A stretch of DNA of 64,000 bases, from NCBI RefSeq assembly GCF_006542335.1, contig NZ_CP032485.1, forward strand, positions 2,277,001-2,341,000, given 5' to 3'. This document shows positions 9,111-18,101 of this stretch, piece by piece. Source of the stretch: Neokomagataea tanensis. Its GTDB lineage: Bacteria; Pseudomonadota; Alphaproteobacteria; Acetobacterales; Acetobacteraceae. The notes beneath the pieces are model-generated. The model was not told the origin of the DNA. It was given only the letters and a program-made list of their open reading frames with translations, and made no database searches. Made by a program: the position numbers and the translations under genes. The first letter of the stretch is position 1. Each line of letters opens with the position of its first letter.

Positions 9111-9262
9111 GTTTCGTCTCCTGAGGCTCGAGGCTATTTGTGCAGAGACTTATCATAGATAGACATCGTGTAGTAGAAAAGTGTATGTTCTCTAAATGTT
9201 CTCATGACGGATCAGAAAAGTCAAGGAGATTCCAGACTTTTCGTTCAGCTCTGGCTTTCCCG

Positions 9263-9285
9263 TCCCAAAAACACCTGTTTTGGGA
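9263..9285. terminator. Hairpin with T run (plus strand orientation)
   Basis: Arms TCCCAAAA (9263-9270) and TTTTGGGA (9278-9285) enclose a 7-base loop, followed by a run of six T at about 9293-9298 on the plus strand. It lies between the cargo promoter region and the second recombinase. No plus-strand gene is seen upstream, so its function is unclear. Confidence 0.35.
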
Positions 9286-9352
9286 ATAGTCCTTTTTTGC
9301 ATGGCTGTGAGTCCGGTCATGCAATTATGGGACGGGGTTTGTGATACGGTTT

Positions 9353-9913
9353 TCAGGAGTTCATGGCCCGCCACGCCGTCATCTTGGAGACGTGCAGAAG
9401 CTTCGCCACTTCCCTTGCTGACAGTCCCTGAGCCTTGAGGCGCCTGGCCTGAGCGAGGTCTTCCTCGAGCAGGGAGGGACGCCTTCCCAGACGTGTTCCT
9501 CTGGCCTTCGCCGTCTCCAGCCCAGACAGCACACGCTCACGAATGATGTTGCGCTCGAACTCGGCAAAGCCCGCGAGAAGCAACAGAAACAGCTTGCCCC
9601 CGGCGCCTGACGTATCAATGCCGAGATTGAGGATACGCACCGCCACACCGCGCTTTTTCAGCACATCAATGAGGGTCAGCACGTCCAGTGCGTTACGCCC
9701 AAGCCTGTCCAGCTTGGCAACAATCAGCGTGTCTCCAGCATGGAGCTTGCGCACCAGTCGCTTGAGCGCCGGTCGCGTCTTCCATGAGGTCGCCCCCGAG
9801 ATGGTCTCGGTTACGATACTGTCTTCGTTCACACCTTCACGGAGTAAGTCCGTGACCTGATTGTCTGTCTGTTGTCGCGATGTGCTTACCCTCGCATAGC
9901 CATATTTTCCCAT
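9353..9913 (-). CDS. Small serine recombinase (Tn3-type resolvase family), element A
   Basis: 186 aa site-specific recombinase with catalytic Ser10 in YARVSTSRQ, the KLDRLGRNALD motif, GGKLFLLLLAGFAEFER, and a C-terminal Hin-like helix-turn-helix ending in VSKMTAWRAM. It is clearly different from the other element A recombinase (6852-7388); the two flank the putative defence pair. It is divergent from the membrane protein gene at 10113, with a 199-base shared upstream region (9914-10112) where no gene is seen and which could hold its recombination site. Confidence 0.93.
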   Translation of the reverse strand: MGKYGYARVSTSRQQTDNQVTDLLREGVNEDSIVTETISGATSWKTRPALKRLVRKLHAGDTLIVAKLDRLGRNALDVLTLIDVLKKRGVAVRILNLGIDTSGAGGKLFLLLLAGFAEFERNIIRERVLSGLETAKARGTRLGRRPSLLEEDLAQARRLKAQGLSAREVAKLLHVSKMTAWRAMNS

Positions 9914-10112
9914 ATTCCCATCCTGTCATTGCGGGACAGCTTTTCGGTACGTCTGCACCCGGTTTCGCCATCCTCCCATTATCGTAACAGAATCAGGTGT
10001 TTACGGGATATCCTGGGGGCAGGTTCAGCACTTCACAGGGTGTGTGACAGCCTCGTTCCCTCCGGAATGAGCGTCTGTTTTTCCCCTGTTTATCGGGAGG
10101 AATACCCTCGGC

Positions 10113-10745
10113 ATGGATATCAAGATTTTCGGTCGCAAGGTCTGGATTTACGGAATCCAGGGACGGGTCAGCGGTTTGCGGTCATGGACCGAGACCCACA
10201 CCACAACCTCGGGAGGACAGGTCAGGGATTGCGGACCTGGCGGTCTTCATGTGAATGCACCTCGCGTCGATGTCCACACCACCCATCACCAGAGCTTCTG
10301 GGTCATTTCGCCCTCAGGCCGTGAGTGGCAGGGCAGGGGCAACTATCCCTTGCGAGAGGGTCAGGAAGTGCGTGTTCTCTGGGCAGGTATCCGGGGAGGA
10401 ATCTCGACAGGTCACGTCGTGATGCATAACCGGACGCTTCAAAAGCTATGGACCAATCCACAGGACTTGCCTCGCGCGCTGAGCTTCCATGGCATTAAGC
10501 GCCTGACCCTGAAATATCTTGCCGTGCTGGCTGTGGTGTTTGGCGTCGCTTTGTACTTCCCGCTCACATACAACGATGCTGGTACTGGCGCCTTTTTCAA
10601 AGGTCTGTTCGCGTGTGTGGTTCTGATCGCTATCGGTGCCATGCATCGCGCGCGGATGATACGGGACAACCAGAGCGAAGCCCTCTCGGCCATTCAGAAA
10701 GCGGTCGCAAATGACCCCGAGCTTCAGCAGTCGCTTTCGGCCTGA
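10113..10745 (+). CDS. Membrane protein of unknown function, first gene of envelope module
   Basis: Not recognised. The N-terminal 120 residues are rich in Gly, His and beta-strand-like segments (VDVHTTHHQSFWV, REGQEVRVLW). Two hydrophobic helices follow near residues 133-152 and 162-180. The C-terminal 30 residues are soluble and helical. The ATG at 10113 has the upstream purine-rich stretch GGGAGGAAT, about ten bases before the start. The soluble domain would face the cytoplasm if both helices span. It leads a plus-strand set with a lipoprotein and a secreted protein, opposite to the element backbone genes. Confidence 0.7.
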   Translation: MDIKIFGRKVWIYGIQGRVSGLRSWTETHTTTSGGQVRDCGPGGLHVNAPRVDVHTTHHQSFWVISPSGREWQGRGNYPLREGQEVRVLWAGIRGGISTGHVVMHNRTLQKLWTNPQDLPRALSFHGIKRLTLKYLAVLAVVFGVALYFPLTYNDAGTGAFFKGLFACVVLIAIGAMHRARMIRDNQSEALSAIQKAVANDPELQQSLSA

Positions 10746-10814
10746 GGCACAGGGGCAGGTTTTGTAGTTCCGGCGCCTCGTCTTTTTCTTTCCCCCTCAC
10801 AAGGACTGACATCC

Positions 10815-11207
10815 ATGAGACCCTTCGGTTCTCTACTCTCTTTACTCATGCTTGCGGGTCTCGCCGCCTGTGCGTCCGCTGGTGATGCTTCGATGAAAAA
10901 CCTCACGGCATCGGAGGTCGATAGCGCCATCCATGATGGTGTCACGACCGGCGATGAGGTCCAGCGTCGCTTTGGTGCGCCTTCGGAAATCTCTCAGGAG
11001 AACGGGGCCACCATTTGGAGCTACGCCTATACCTCTGGCCGTGAGGATAACCTCTCCTTGGCTCAGGAGGCAGTCGGTCTCAGCTTCATTGGCACACGGA
11101 GCAATGCCGAGAGTAAGTCTCTCGATGTCACGCTCAGGAACAACATCGTTCAGTCCCATCGCTTTGCCGTCAAGCATATCAACGGTGGTAGCGGGGTTAG
11201 GCAATGA
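10815..11207 (+). CDS. Small outer-membrane lipoprotein, SmpA/OmlA-like
   Basis: 130 aa protein with an N-terminal signal peptide and a lipobox LAAC (Cys19), so lipidation is expected. The mature part resembles the SmpA/OmlA (BamE-like) fold in pattern: a segment of the form GVTTGDEVQRRFGAP, then a strand with IWSYAY. It overlaps the next gene by four bases (ATGA). Fellow exported proteins suggest a role at the cell surface, for example entry exclusion or mating, but nothing in the sequence proves this. Confidence 0.75.
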   Translation: MRPFGSLLSLLMLAGLAACASAGDASMKNLTASEVDSAIHDGVTTGDEVQRRFGAPSEISQENGATIWSYAYTSGREDNLSLAQEAVGLSFIGTRSNAESKSLDVTLRNNIVQSHRFAVKHINGGSGVRQ

Positions 11208-12064
11208 CCATGAAACACGCACTCGCCCTTCTCGTCCTGACAATACCTGTCACGGCGCAAGCCCAGACCATGACCGAATGCATGCTGGCGCGAAATCAGG
11301 GCATGATAAGCCCGGCCTGTGGCAAACTGCTGGGTCTGTCGGGCAGGTCAGCACAGCCTCCCGAGGATAATGGCGGGGTGCATCTCAAACAGACGCTCTC
11401 CTACATACCTCTGGGCAATCGTCTGGGGAATGCCAGTATCCTTGGCCTGTCTCTGGGTATGACGCAGGACAAGGCCACACAGACGCTCAGGAGCTGGTGT
11501 CAGCGTGACCCGAACATTGTGAACACGGCCCTCTCCACCACCTATAAGGGCGCGAATGTCGAAACACAGTTCTTCCCGAGGCAGATGCAATGCTCCAAAG
11601 GGGATGACACCATGGAGATAACGCTCTCTGCGCCTGTGATGGGGTCGGTGGTCACACAGATAGAGCGGAATGTCTCCTTTGCTCCTGACAGCGCTCCGAC
11701 CTTTGCAACGTTGCAGGAGGAAGTCGCCGGTAAATACGGTCTGCACCTGCCAGCTCCCGGACCCTATGGCGAAGCCAGTCGCCAGCTTTACGCCAATATG
11801 GCGGGGCAGGAGATCGAGGGGGTGATTCACGCTGTCTCGCCCCGAAGCGAGGATGTCTCGACCTATGACGTGCCGGGAGAGACAGGGCTGTTGCAGGTGC
11901 GTCTCCAGAGCGTGTCAGGCAATCCTGCCAATATCGGCCATATCAGCTTTGACCTGCATGACATGCGGGCCGAACGCATGGTGGCAACCGAATTGCTCAA
12001 GCAACTCAATGCATCCGTTGATTCGAAACTCGGCAAGGCGTCATCGCTGAAGCCTGAGCTTTGA
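11204..12064 (+). CDS. Exported protein of unknown function, third gene of envelope module
   Basis: 286 aa with a signal peptide ending at AQAQ (about residue 21), so periplasmic or secreted. Four or more Cys are present in the mature part, including a pair near residues 26 and 39. No enzyme motif is recognised. It is translationally coupled to the lipoprotein gene. It converges with the relaxase gene, 43 bases away. The three-gene set 10113-12064 has no counterpart in element B. Confidence 0.72.
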   Translation: MTMKHALALLVLTIPVTAQAQTMTECMLARNQGMISPACGKLLGLSGRSAQPPEDNGGVHLKQTLSYIPLGNRLGNASILGLSLGMTQDKATQTLRSWCQRDPNIVNTALSTTYKGANVETQFFPRQMQCSKGDDTMEITLSAPVMGSVVTQIERNVSFAPDSAPTFATLQEEVAGKYGLHLPAPGPYGEASRQLYANMAGQEIEGVIHAVSPRSEDVSTYDVPGETGLLQVRLQSVSGNPANIGHISFDLHDMRAERMVATELLKQLNASVDSKLGKASSLKPEL

Positions 12065-12107
12065 CGCTTTCATCCGGGGGGAATTATCCTCTCGGCTAAC
12101 GTGTCCC

Positions 12108-14000
12108 TCACACGATGCCCATGATGTCAGGCAGGGAAGGGCGGGGATTGGCTGATGAGGAGCGGATAGGTGGAAGCGCCTGTGAGGTCTTGCGTTTCCT
12201 GTCGTCTCCGCCTGTGCATGATTGCATATAACGTGCTTCCACTGTTTGCTTCCCCGCTCTCTGACGCAATGTGGTGACACGGGCCTTGGCAGAGAGAAGG
12301 TTGATGCGGGCCATCTGCATGACCTCGTTATCCTGCGTGTCTTCGAGATAGGCCAGAACCTCTTTCAGGGCCTGTTTCTCTCTTAGATGGTCTTTCACCT
12401 CCGGCAGGTTCATCCAGTCGCGGTGCTTGTGTTCGCGACTGCGGACAATCCAGTCCGCCATCCATTTCATGGCGTATGAAAAATTGCTGTCATCGCTCAT
12501 ATCGAGCTTGCCGATATCATGTCGGTGATAGCCCAGAGTTTTCAACGCCTCGTCAAAGACAGCCCTGGCCTTGCGAGCCTCTGCTTTGTGCCATGGCGCC
12601 CACAGGGTCACACGGGCTTCTGCATCCAGCCAGTCCTGTCTCAATCCAGTCAGACACCTTTCGTGACCAGCCCTGATATATGCTGTATCACGCGATTTCG
12701 GGTCGGGATGAGGTTCGGCAGGGATATGGGACCAGCGGGACTGGAAGCTCTCTGCCAGTTCGATGAGCAGGTCAGCGAAACGCTTCTGTCCATGCAAATG
12801 GTCGCGGAGTTGCTGTTCTTTCTCTGCCTGTGCTTCATTGAAATCGAGAACGGCTTGCGCCTCTGATTGTGTCATTCCTTTGGTAATGCTGGCGCGTGTC
12901 TTTGGGGATGACGCAGGTATGGCTCCAGTTTCAGCAACACTCTCAGCGGTGGCGCCGGTTCTCAGGACAGGCCCTGATATTTTCCTCCCTCTTGCTGGTC
13001 CAGAGGTCGTGCTGACGGAATCCTCAGAAGGTTTGCGTGAGTCTGGCGGAAGCGATTTCTGTTCTGAGACTATGGGGTCAACGGGGGTTTCCCCCTTGCC
13101 AGATGGGTCTCGTGATGTGTCACGAGGGCCAGGGCTGGCTATGTCTTCCTTACTCCTCTGACGTATCGCGCTCTGTTCAGATGTTTCATGGCCGAGAACA
13201 AAGGCGCTGAACTCTGCCTTGCGAACACCAAGCAGGCGGGAGACTGAGCCCACGATAACGCCATGCTCGTCTTTGAGAAGCACGACACCAGGTTTCCTGT
13301 CTCCTGCCATCAGGGAGCAGCCTTGCGAGGATATCGCACTCTGGAAAGCCTGCCAGTCAGCGTTCCCGGCATACAGGTCACGCAGGACATATTTGATGTC
13401 GAACGGCTTTCCTCCCTGCCTCTGACTGCGTCTGGATTGAGGGTCTGAAAGGACGGAGTTGGGCAAGGCCCCTTCGCAGAGCACCTGTAATCTCTTGCGG
13501 TACTCCTCTGGAACGGCGTGATACACAGCGAGGTTGTGGCGTCCCTTGGTCAGCTCCAGTCCGTGCTTCAGTTCGAACAAGCGGGCAACTTTCTCCTGTC
13601 TTTCGTAGCGGTGTGACACATCCAGAACCTTGCCTGTTTCTGCGTTCGTGGTGCGGACGAGGATATGGCAGTGGCGGTTATCGGCCTCGCCATCATGGCG
13701 TGTCTTGGTGTGAATGACGGCAAGGGCAACATCTGACGCCTTGAACCCGAACTCCTGCGCCAGCATCGTAATGCAGTCAGCAAACTGCTCTGTGGCCAGT
13801 TTCTCACGGGATGAGATCTGGAAGTGCTGAACAGCATTAATGCGATTAAAGGCTGTAGCGTCTGCAATGCAGTCCTCTATGTCCTGACGTCTGCCTTTCC
13901 ATACATGGATGTGCTCATTGTCGCCGGTCTTCTCTACGAGGTGGTGATAGATGGCGCCGGAACCGGATGCGGTCTTGATGGGGTTGCTCTTGAGTATCAT
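12108..14000 (-). CDS. Relaxase (MobA/VirD2-like), element A
   Basis: 630 aa protein that would nick oriT and lead the DNA strand into a recipient. The N-terminal nuclease domain has candidate catalytic Tyr18 (AIYHH) and an HUH-type motif His110-Cys-His112 (NRHCHILV). It is followed by the conserved block RYERQEKVARLFELKHGLELTKGR in two parts. The middle (about residues 270-380) is a low-complexity Ser/Pro/Thr linker, and the C-terminal 220 residues are helical. The element B relaxase (23124-25082) is a homologue with the same order of parts. Its start overlaps the MobC stop by four bases. Confidence 0.9.
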   Translation of the reverse strand: MILKSNPIKTASGSGAIYHHLVEKTGDNEHIHVWKGRRQDIEDCIADATAFNRINAVQHFQISSREKLATEQFADCITMLAQEFGFKASDVALAVIHTKTRHDGEADNRHCHILVRTTNAETGKVLDVSHRYERQEKVARLFELKHGLELTKGRHNLAVYHAVPEEYRKRLQVLCEGALPNSVLSDPQSRRSQRQGGKPFDIKYVLRDLYAGNADWQAFQSAISSQGCSLMAGDRKPGVVLLKDEHGVIVGSVSRLLGVRKAEFSAFVLGHETSEQSAIRQRSKEDIASPGPRDTSRDPSGKGETPVDPIVSEQKSLPPDSRKPSEDSVSTTSGPARGRKISGPVLRTGATAESVAETGAIPASSPKTRASITKGMTQSEAQAVLDFNEAQAEKEQQLRDHLHGQKRFADLLIELAESFQSRWSHIPAEPHPDPKSRDTAYIRAGHERCLTGLRQDWLDAEARVTLWAPWHKAEARKARAVFDEALKTLGYHRHDIGKLDMSDDSNFSYAMKWMADWIVRSREHKHRDWMNLPEVKDHLREKQALKEVLAYLEDTQDNEVMQMARINLLSAKARVTTLRQRAGKQTVEARYMQSCTGGDDRKRKTSQALPPIRSSSANPRPSLPDIMGIV

Positions 14001-14299
14001 CGAACCCTCCCCAGCACGCGATTGATGCGGGCTTTGAGGTCGTCGATATCCTGGGGCAGGGAGGAGGCAGGCACCTGTTCGCCACTGTTCAGCCTGCGGG
14101 CAATCTGGTTCAAATTGGTGCCTATCGCTGACAGCTCCTGACGCAAAGCCAGAAGCTCTTCAGCAATCAGGCTTCCGCCTGCCATCTCGTTGAGCAGAAC
14201 CCGGCGACACCAGTCTGAAACCCTGCGTGTGCCTGCCTTGCGTTTTATCCTTGCCTGTTCATCGGGTCCGACCCGGATGTGTAATGTCTCCGTTTTCAT
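13997..14299 (-). CDS. mobC: MobC-type mobilization accessory protein, element A
   Basis: 100 aa DNA-binding helper of the relaxase. It has a ribbon-helix-helix-like N-terminus (LHIRVGPDEQARIKRKAG) and the MobC signature IGTNLNQIARRLN near residues 65-77. It is translationally coupled to the relaxase. The same pair is found in element B. It should bind oriT just upstream, in 14300-14439. Confidence 0.88.
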   Translation of the reverse strand: MKTETLHIRVGPDEQARIKRKAGTRRVSDWCRRVLLNEMAGGSLIAEELLALRQELSAIGTNLNQIARRLNSGEQVPASSLPQDIDDLKARINRVLGRVR

Positions 14300-14439
14300 A
14301 ACCTGTCCTCATCTTCGAGGACTATTGTGACACGAGGTTGTGCATGAAAGAGGGAATGGAGGACGATATCTCCAAGTGTCGCATCTGTGAGTGAATCATT
14401 CAGATATATAAAATGTTTCAGGAATACATGTTCAATATT
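14300..14439. other. Candidate oriT region, element A
   Basis: Non-coding stretch directly upstream of mobC, where oriT usually lies in MobC-relaxase cassettes. It contains a perfect inverted repeat GTCCTC / GAGGAC at 14305-14310 and 14317-14322. No nick site can be assigned by eye. Confidence 0.35.
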
Positions 14440-14931
14440 TTACTTCGGCGCAGATTTAAGCCTTTGGAGGCATTTTGATTTTATCTCGGAGGTGTTCTCT
14501 GATTTTACAGACTGAATCGCCTTGATGGCGTTATGGTAGAAAGTAGCGACTTCTTGAGGGGATGGTTCTATCTGACGGCTCTCACAAATGTCGGCGATAG
14601 TCGGAAGATAGCTTCGGCTCCTAAGGAGCTGGAACACTTTCGCTGGATTTGTCGTGAGGGCAGAACTTAAGGCGCCCGTAATGCCCTCTGAGTATGACGC
14701 ATCCGAATATTGATATAGATTCGAAATGGCCTCCAATGAAAGACTGTCGCCACGGGACGCCTTTGACACAAGCTGGTCGAATTGTTCTTCCGTCATTGGT
14801 CTAGCAGGGCCACCAGCTTTATCCGGCAGGGTGGTCTTCGGCTCATTGCTGTAAGCGTGGACCATCAACGTGTCCGTCGCCAGAAAAAGCAGTATCGGAG
14901 CGAGATTCTTAAGTAAGAAATGTCTGCGCAT
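14440..14931 (-). CDS. Exported small protein of unknown function, element A
   Basis: 163 aa with an N-terminal hydrophobic signal segment ending near residue 26 (VHAYS), so periplasmic. The mature part is helical with two Cys (near residues 118 and 153) that could form a disulfide. No family is recognised. It lies between the replication initiator and the oriT-MobC region, a place that in element B is taken by an unrelated 89 aa gene, so this slot appears to hold variable cargo. Confidence 0.65.
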   Translation of the reverse strand: MRRHFLLKNLAPILLFLATDTLMVHAYSNEPKTTLPDKAGGPARPMTEEQFDQLVSKASRGDSLSLEAISNLYQYSDASYSEGITGALSSALTTNPAKVFQLLRSRSYLPTIADICESRQIEPSPQEVATFYHNAIKAIQSVKSENTSEIKSKCLQRLKSAPK

Positions 14932-14984
14932 TTTCTCTCTCCGTTTCGCGTCTGCTGGCTCTGAATGCTTCTAACAGATATTCT

Positions 14985-16319
14985 TTATGGGGGAGGCTGT
15001 CCAAGGGAGTTTATACACTCGCAAGGCAGACCGCGAACATGAACACCTTCTTGGTTCTTATATAAACAAGTTGGAACAGGACCAAAGCAAGAGGCTGTGT
15101 TTCCCTGCTTCGGCGCCTTTGAAATCATGGAAACCTGGAATGTATCTGTCTTCCTGAAATTCTTCACGACCCTGAAATGCAGGGTATGCAGGAACATGGT
15201 TTGCAGTTTCTGGGTATCGGTTCTGGCATAGTGGAAATCAGGATGGCGAGCTGACAGCCTGTTCAGCCTCTCATCAGAAAACCCACGCAGAAGCAGGAGA
15301 ACTGCGCCTCCAGATGTCTTCTGCTTCATGAGCTGACTGGCTCTGCTGACACGCCATTCAGAGAGAGTGCCGGTGTTCTTGCCCTCGTATACACCTCGGT
15401 AACGGCGCTTGATGTCTTTCCTCAGTCCGATGAAGGTCAGGCTGGTTTCAGGCTTGCCATAGTCCTTGGTCGTATAACGTGACGCTCTGGCGACATCGCG
15501 GATATCCTTGATGGCGTCGTCTCGTCTGTCGAGTTCATTGGGGAACGCATCGAGTATCTGTTCCTCAACCCATGCCCTGTGTTCAGCTGAGACGTAGAGT
15601 TGGATATGATAATGTGGTGTTTCATCCTCATGCAGTTCCAGCGCTGTCATGCCCAGCAAAAGTATATCTCTGTTTCGGGCTTTGCGTCTGACACGCTTCC
15701 AGCGTCTGCCGATTTCAGCCTTCGCCTGTTCATAGGAGCAGTTGCGATATTCCGCCGGCAGGGTAAGGGTCAGGAATAATCCCTCATGATTCAGGAAATT
15801 GACGGCGAGGTCATGGATGCCATCTGCAATGGCAAGATTGACCGCATAGCTCCTGCGGAGATGGAACTGGCGCAAATCGTGAGCTGACAGGCTTCGTTCG
15901 GGGTGTTCTGCATCGGGGACGATGATGAAGCTTTTCGCGCTTATAGTTCTGGCGTTATCGAAGTTCTGCTGAACCGCGTCGTGTTCCGGAAGCAGGCCAA
16001 TGACCCTGCGGAGATTGCGCCGTAACCTGTTGGCCTTGCGTGTGAAGACACGCCCGGTGATTCGTCTGAGTTCTTTCAGTTCGGTGTGTGATTGGGAGAG
16101 AAGGTCGAAGCCTGAAACCAGTTCATCTGGCTGTGTTTTAACCCATGCGATGACCTCATGGGCGACCTGTTCAGCCTCTTCGTAACAGGCGAGAAAGACG
16201 CAGTTTTCTGCGGTTGTTCGTGTGATTTGGTCTTTGTAGAACCTGTGCAGGGGACACAGCCTGCGCCAGATGTCTGGCCTGTCGGTTTTGATATAACTCT
16301 CTATTTCCTCATATTGCAC
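14985..16319 (-). CDS. HUH endonuclease, rolling-circle replication initiator, element A
   Basis: 444 aa. The core reads like the replication gene A / Rep endonuclease family: LFLTLTLP (182-188), the HUH motif His236-Tyr-His238 (ETPHYHIQLYV) and a two-tyrosine motif Tyr282-x4-Tyr287 (RYTTKDYGK). It would nick one strand to start rolling-circle replication of the excised circle. The start is GTG at 16319 with GGAT upstream. The element B homologue starts with TTG at the equivalent residue. Both proteins end in a GQPPP tail. There is no helicase domain, so a host helicase would be used. Confidence 0.8.
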   Translation of the reverse strand: MQYEEIESYIKTDRPDIWRRLCPLHRFYKDQITRTTAENCVFLACYEEAEQVAHEVIAWVKTQPDELVSGFDLLSQSHTELKELRRITGRVFTRKANRLRRNLRRVIGLLPEHDAVQQNFDNARTISAKSFIIVPDAEHPERSLSAHDLRQFHLRRSYAVNLAIADGIHDLAVNFLNHEGLFLTLTLPAEYRNCSYEQAKAEIGRRWKRVRRKARNRDILLLGMTALELHEDETPHYHIQLYVSAEHRAWVEEQILDAFPNELDRRDDAIKDIRDVARASRYTTKDYGKPETSLTFIGLRKDIKRRYRGVYEGKNTGTLSEWRVSRASQLMKQKTSGGAVLLLLRGFSDERLNRLSARHPDFHYARTDTQKLQTMFLHTLHFRVVKNFRKTDTFQVSMISKAPKQGNTASCFGPVPTCLYKNQEGVHVRGLPCECINSLGQPPP

Positions 16320-16472
16320 ATCATCCTACGCATTCCCCATACAAATGGAGATGCGATAAATGATGTATACTGTCTGTCAGTGGTGCAAATCATAGCGTTA
16401 CTCCTTCGTACAGCCGGTCTGGGTTAATTCTGGCTGTAGGAGGGAGTATAGCACCCAGACAGGCGTATTTGT
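16320..16472. promoter_or_regulatory. Rep upstream region with inverted repeat, element A
   Basis: Non-coding region between integrase stop and rep start. It holds an interrupted hairpin with arms TACAGCC and GGCTGTA (about 16409-16437), extended outwards by CTCC / GGAG. A regulatory hairpin, origin or terminator are all possible; a similarly placed repeat lies before the element B rep. Confidence 0.35.
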
Positions 16473-18011
16473 TTATATGGTGAATATTTCCGTCGGGTAC
16501 CGGATGTTTTCCACGACCGCGTGGAGATTCTCGATGTCGATGCCTGAAAGGTAATTCAATGTACCCATGGATTTATGGGAGGCTTCATGCCCCAGCAGGG
16601 TATCAATCCACACCTCTCGGATGTCTGCTCTGACATTTCGTAAACGTGTCGAGACTGTGTGGCGGAAGCCGTGAAACGTTACGGCTAGAGGAAGGCCAAG
16701 ACTGGTTTTGTGTTTCGAAAACTCATTGGCAAATGTTTGGCCACGAGAGCGAACATCTGACCCTTTCAGTTCGGAGAAGAGATATTTCTCACCCTTCTGC
16801 ATGTAATCCATTATGCCGAATCTCATCAGCTCTGAATGAACCGGGACTGCCCGTATGCCTGCCTGAGTCTTAGGCTTCCATCCATCGTCATGAGGGCCAA
16901 TCACAAAGCAGAGGATGCCATCTTTTTCGATAATATCCTCGTTGCGGAGGTTGGCGATTTCTCCAAGTCGCATGCCGGTGTAGAGAGCCATCATCACCAT
17001 GCCCCGAAACGTTCTTTCGCTGATGGCGGTTCGTTCCCATCGCGTCGTTATGAGGGTCGTCAGTTCCTGCTCTGTCCAGGCGCGCCGGATAACCTTCTGG
17101 GTTGTATCGAAGTCCCAACCTTGCCACGGGTTGCGTGAAACAACCTCACGACGAACCAAATCTGCCCATGCCGGAGAGATGCGGGAGAAATGATTTTTCA
17201 CTGTTTTTGGAGCAATAGTTTCCAGCTCTTCGCTTAGAACCCTGTCAATCTCCTCCTGAATGGAGAGACCTTTGCGCCCTCTGCCGTGAACGGTGGGAAG
17301 GGAGAGAAGCGCATCCCTGAAATCACCCACGGTGCTCCCGTTGATATCTCTTACATCCATGTCACCAAAGCAGGATATAAAGAGTTGCAGGGTCTTCTTC
17401 GCGTTTTTTATGGTATGACTGCTGACTTTCTTACCCTCAAGATGTTTGGTCACGACCGTCGAGATGGGAAGCTTGGCTTTGCGAACCCCTTTGGGGCGCG
17501 TTTCTGGCTTTTCCTCGGCTAAGGCGGAAGGCAGAGGCTGTGCGGTTGGTCTGGCAATCTCGGAGATGATACTCTTGAGGTCATCAATCCGCTCTTGAAG
17601 CATGTTTTCACGAAGGCTCACGCGGATAGCGTGAAGGTCCAGTATCTTCGATAGCTCCTCATAGGCAGAGACCATCCTGTCTATCTGGTTTTTAGATCTC
17701 GTGTGATCCTGAAGCCTTTGAAGCAGATGCTCGGCGCGAGCAAGTTCGGCTTCCTTACGCTCTGCGAGAAGTATGGCCTCGTAGGCTTCTGCCTGCTCTT
17801 TCAGGAGCTGAGCGACTTCAGCGGGAGTCATAAAGGGGGCTCTCTTGAACAGGATTGATGTCTGCCCATAAAGGTAAGACGCACGTCCTTTGGCTGTAAA
17901 CCTCTCGGCGGTATGAAGGCTGAACCAAAGCTCACGCTTGCCCACCACACCGCGTATTGCGACCGGGACCACCCTGCGAAAATGGTAGTGGCTTTTCACA
18001 AGACGAAGCAA
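16473..18011 (-). CDS. int: Tyrosine integrase, element A
   Basis: Site-specific recombinase that inserts the element at the tRNA-Ser 3' end. Catalytic residues are Arg348 (TGMRLGEI), His447-x2-Arg450 (HGFRH), a GH pair in LLGHE, and nucleophile Tyr487 (NYLSG). The N-terminus has the YHFRR ... GKRELWFSL domain typical of this phage-type integrase group. The frame is open to an ATG at 18062, but I prefer TTG at 18011: it aligns with the ATG of the element B integrase, has GGAG eight bases upstream, and gives 512 aa against 510. Of 53 aligned N-terminal residues, 32 match element B by hand count. The Shine-Dalgarno sequence lies inside a hairpin. Confidence 0.93.
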   Translation of the reverse strand: MLRLVKSHYHFRRVVPVAIRGVVGKRELWFSLHTAERFTAKGRASYLYGQTSILFKRAPFMTPAEVAQLLKEQAEAYEAILLAERKEAELARAEHLLQRLQDHTRSKNQIDRMVSAYEELSKILDLHAIRVSLRENMLQERIDDLKSIISEIARPTAQPLPSALAEEKPETRPKGVRKAKLPISTVVTKHLEGKKVSSHTIKNAKKTLQLFISCFGDMDVRDINGSTVGDFRDALLSLPTVHGRGRKGLSIQEEIDRVLSEELETIAPKTVKNHFSRISPAWADLVRREVVSRNPWQGWDFDTTQKVIRRAWTEQELTTLITTRWERTAISERTFRGMVMMALYTGMRLGEIANLRNEDIIEKDGILCFVIGPHDDGWKPKTQAGIRAVPVHSELMRFGIMDYMQKGEKYLFSELKGSDVRSRGQTFANEFSKHKTSLGLPLAVTFHGFRHTVSTRLRNVRADIREVWIDTLLGHEASHKSMGTLNYLSGIDIENLHAVVENIRYPTEIFTI

Positions 18012-18016
18012 ACCTG

Positions 18017-18052
18017 CTTCTCCAAAATGGAGAAGGGTTTTGGAGAAAACCC
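18017..18052 (-). promoter_or_regulatory. Hairpins covering the integrase ribosome site, element A
   Basis: CTTCTCCA / TGGAGAAG (18017-18024 and 18028-18035) forms an 8-base stem with a 3-base loop. On the minus strand its 3' arm contains the GGAG of the integrase. A second inverted repeat, GGGTTTT / AAAACCC, lies at 18035-18052. The same TTCTCCA ... TGGAGAA design precedes the element B integrase. It may be an operator, an RNA hairpin hiding the ribosome site, or a set of integrase arm sites. Confidence 0.5.
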
Positions 18053-18101
18053 GCTCTCGCACATGCGAGTGGTATAATTTTCTTGTTTTTCAAGGGGTTA
18101 G

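Noticed and set aside
9872..10324. Plus-strand open frame of 150 codons overlapping the 10113 gene
   Set aside because: It overlaps the recombinase start and the better-supported membrane protein frame, which has a ribosome site and helices.
18012..18062. Seventeen extra N-terminal codons of the element A integrase
   Set aside because: They are encoded by the hairpin region, have no match in the element B integrase, and the TTG at 18011 has a proper ribosome site.
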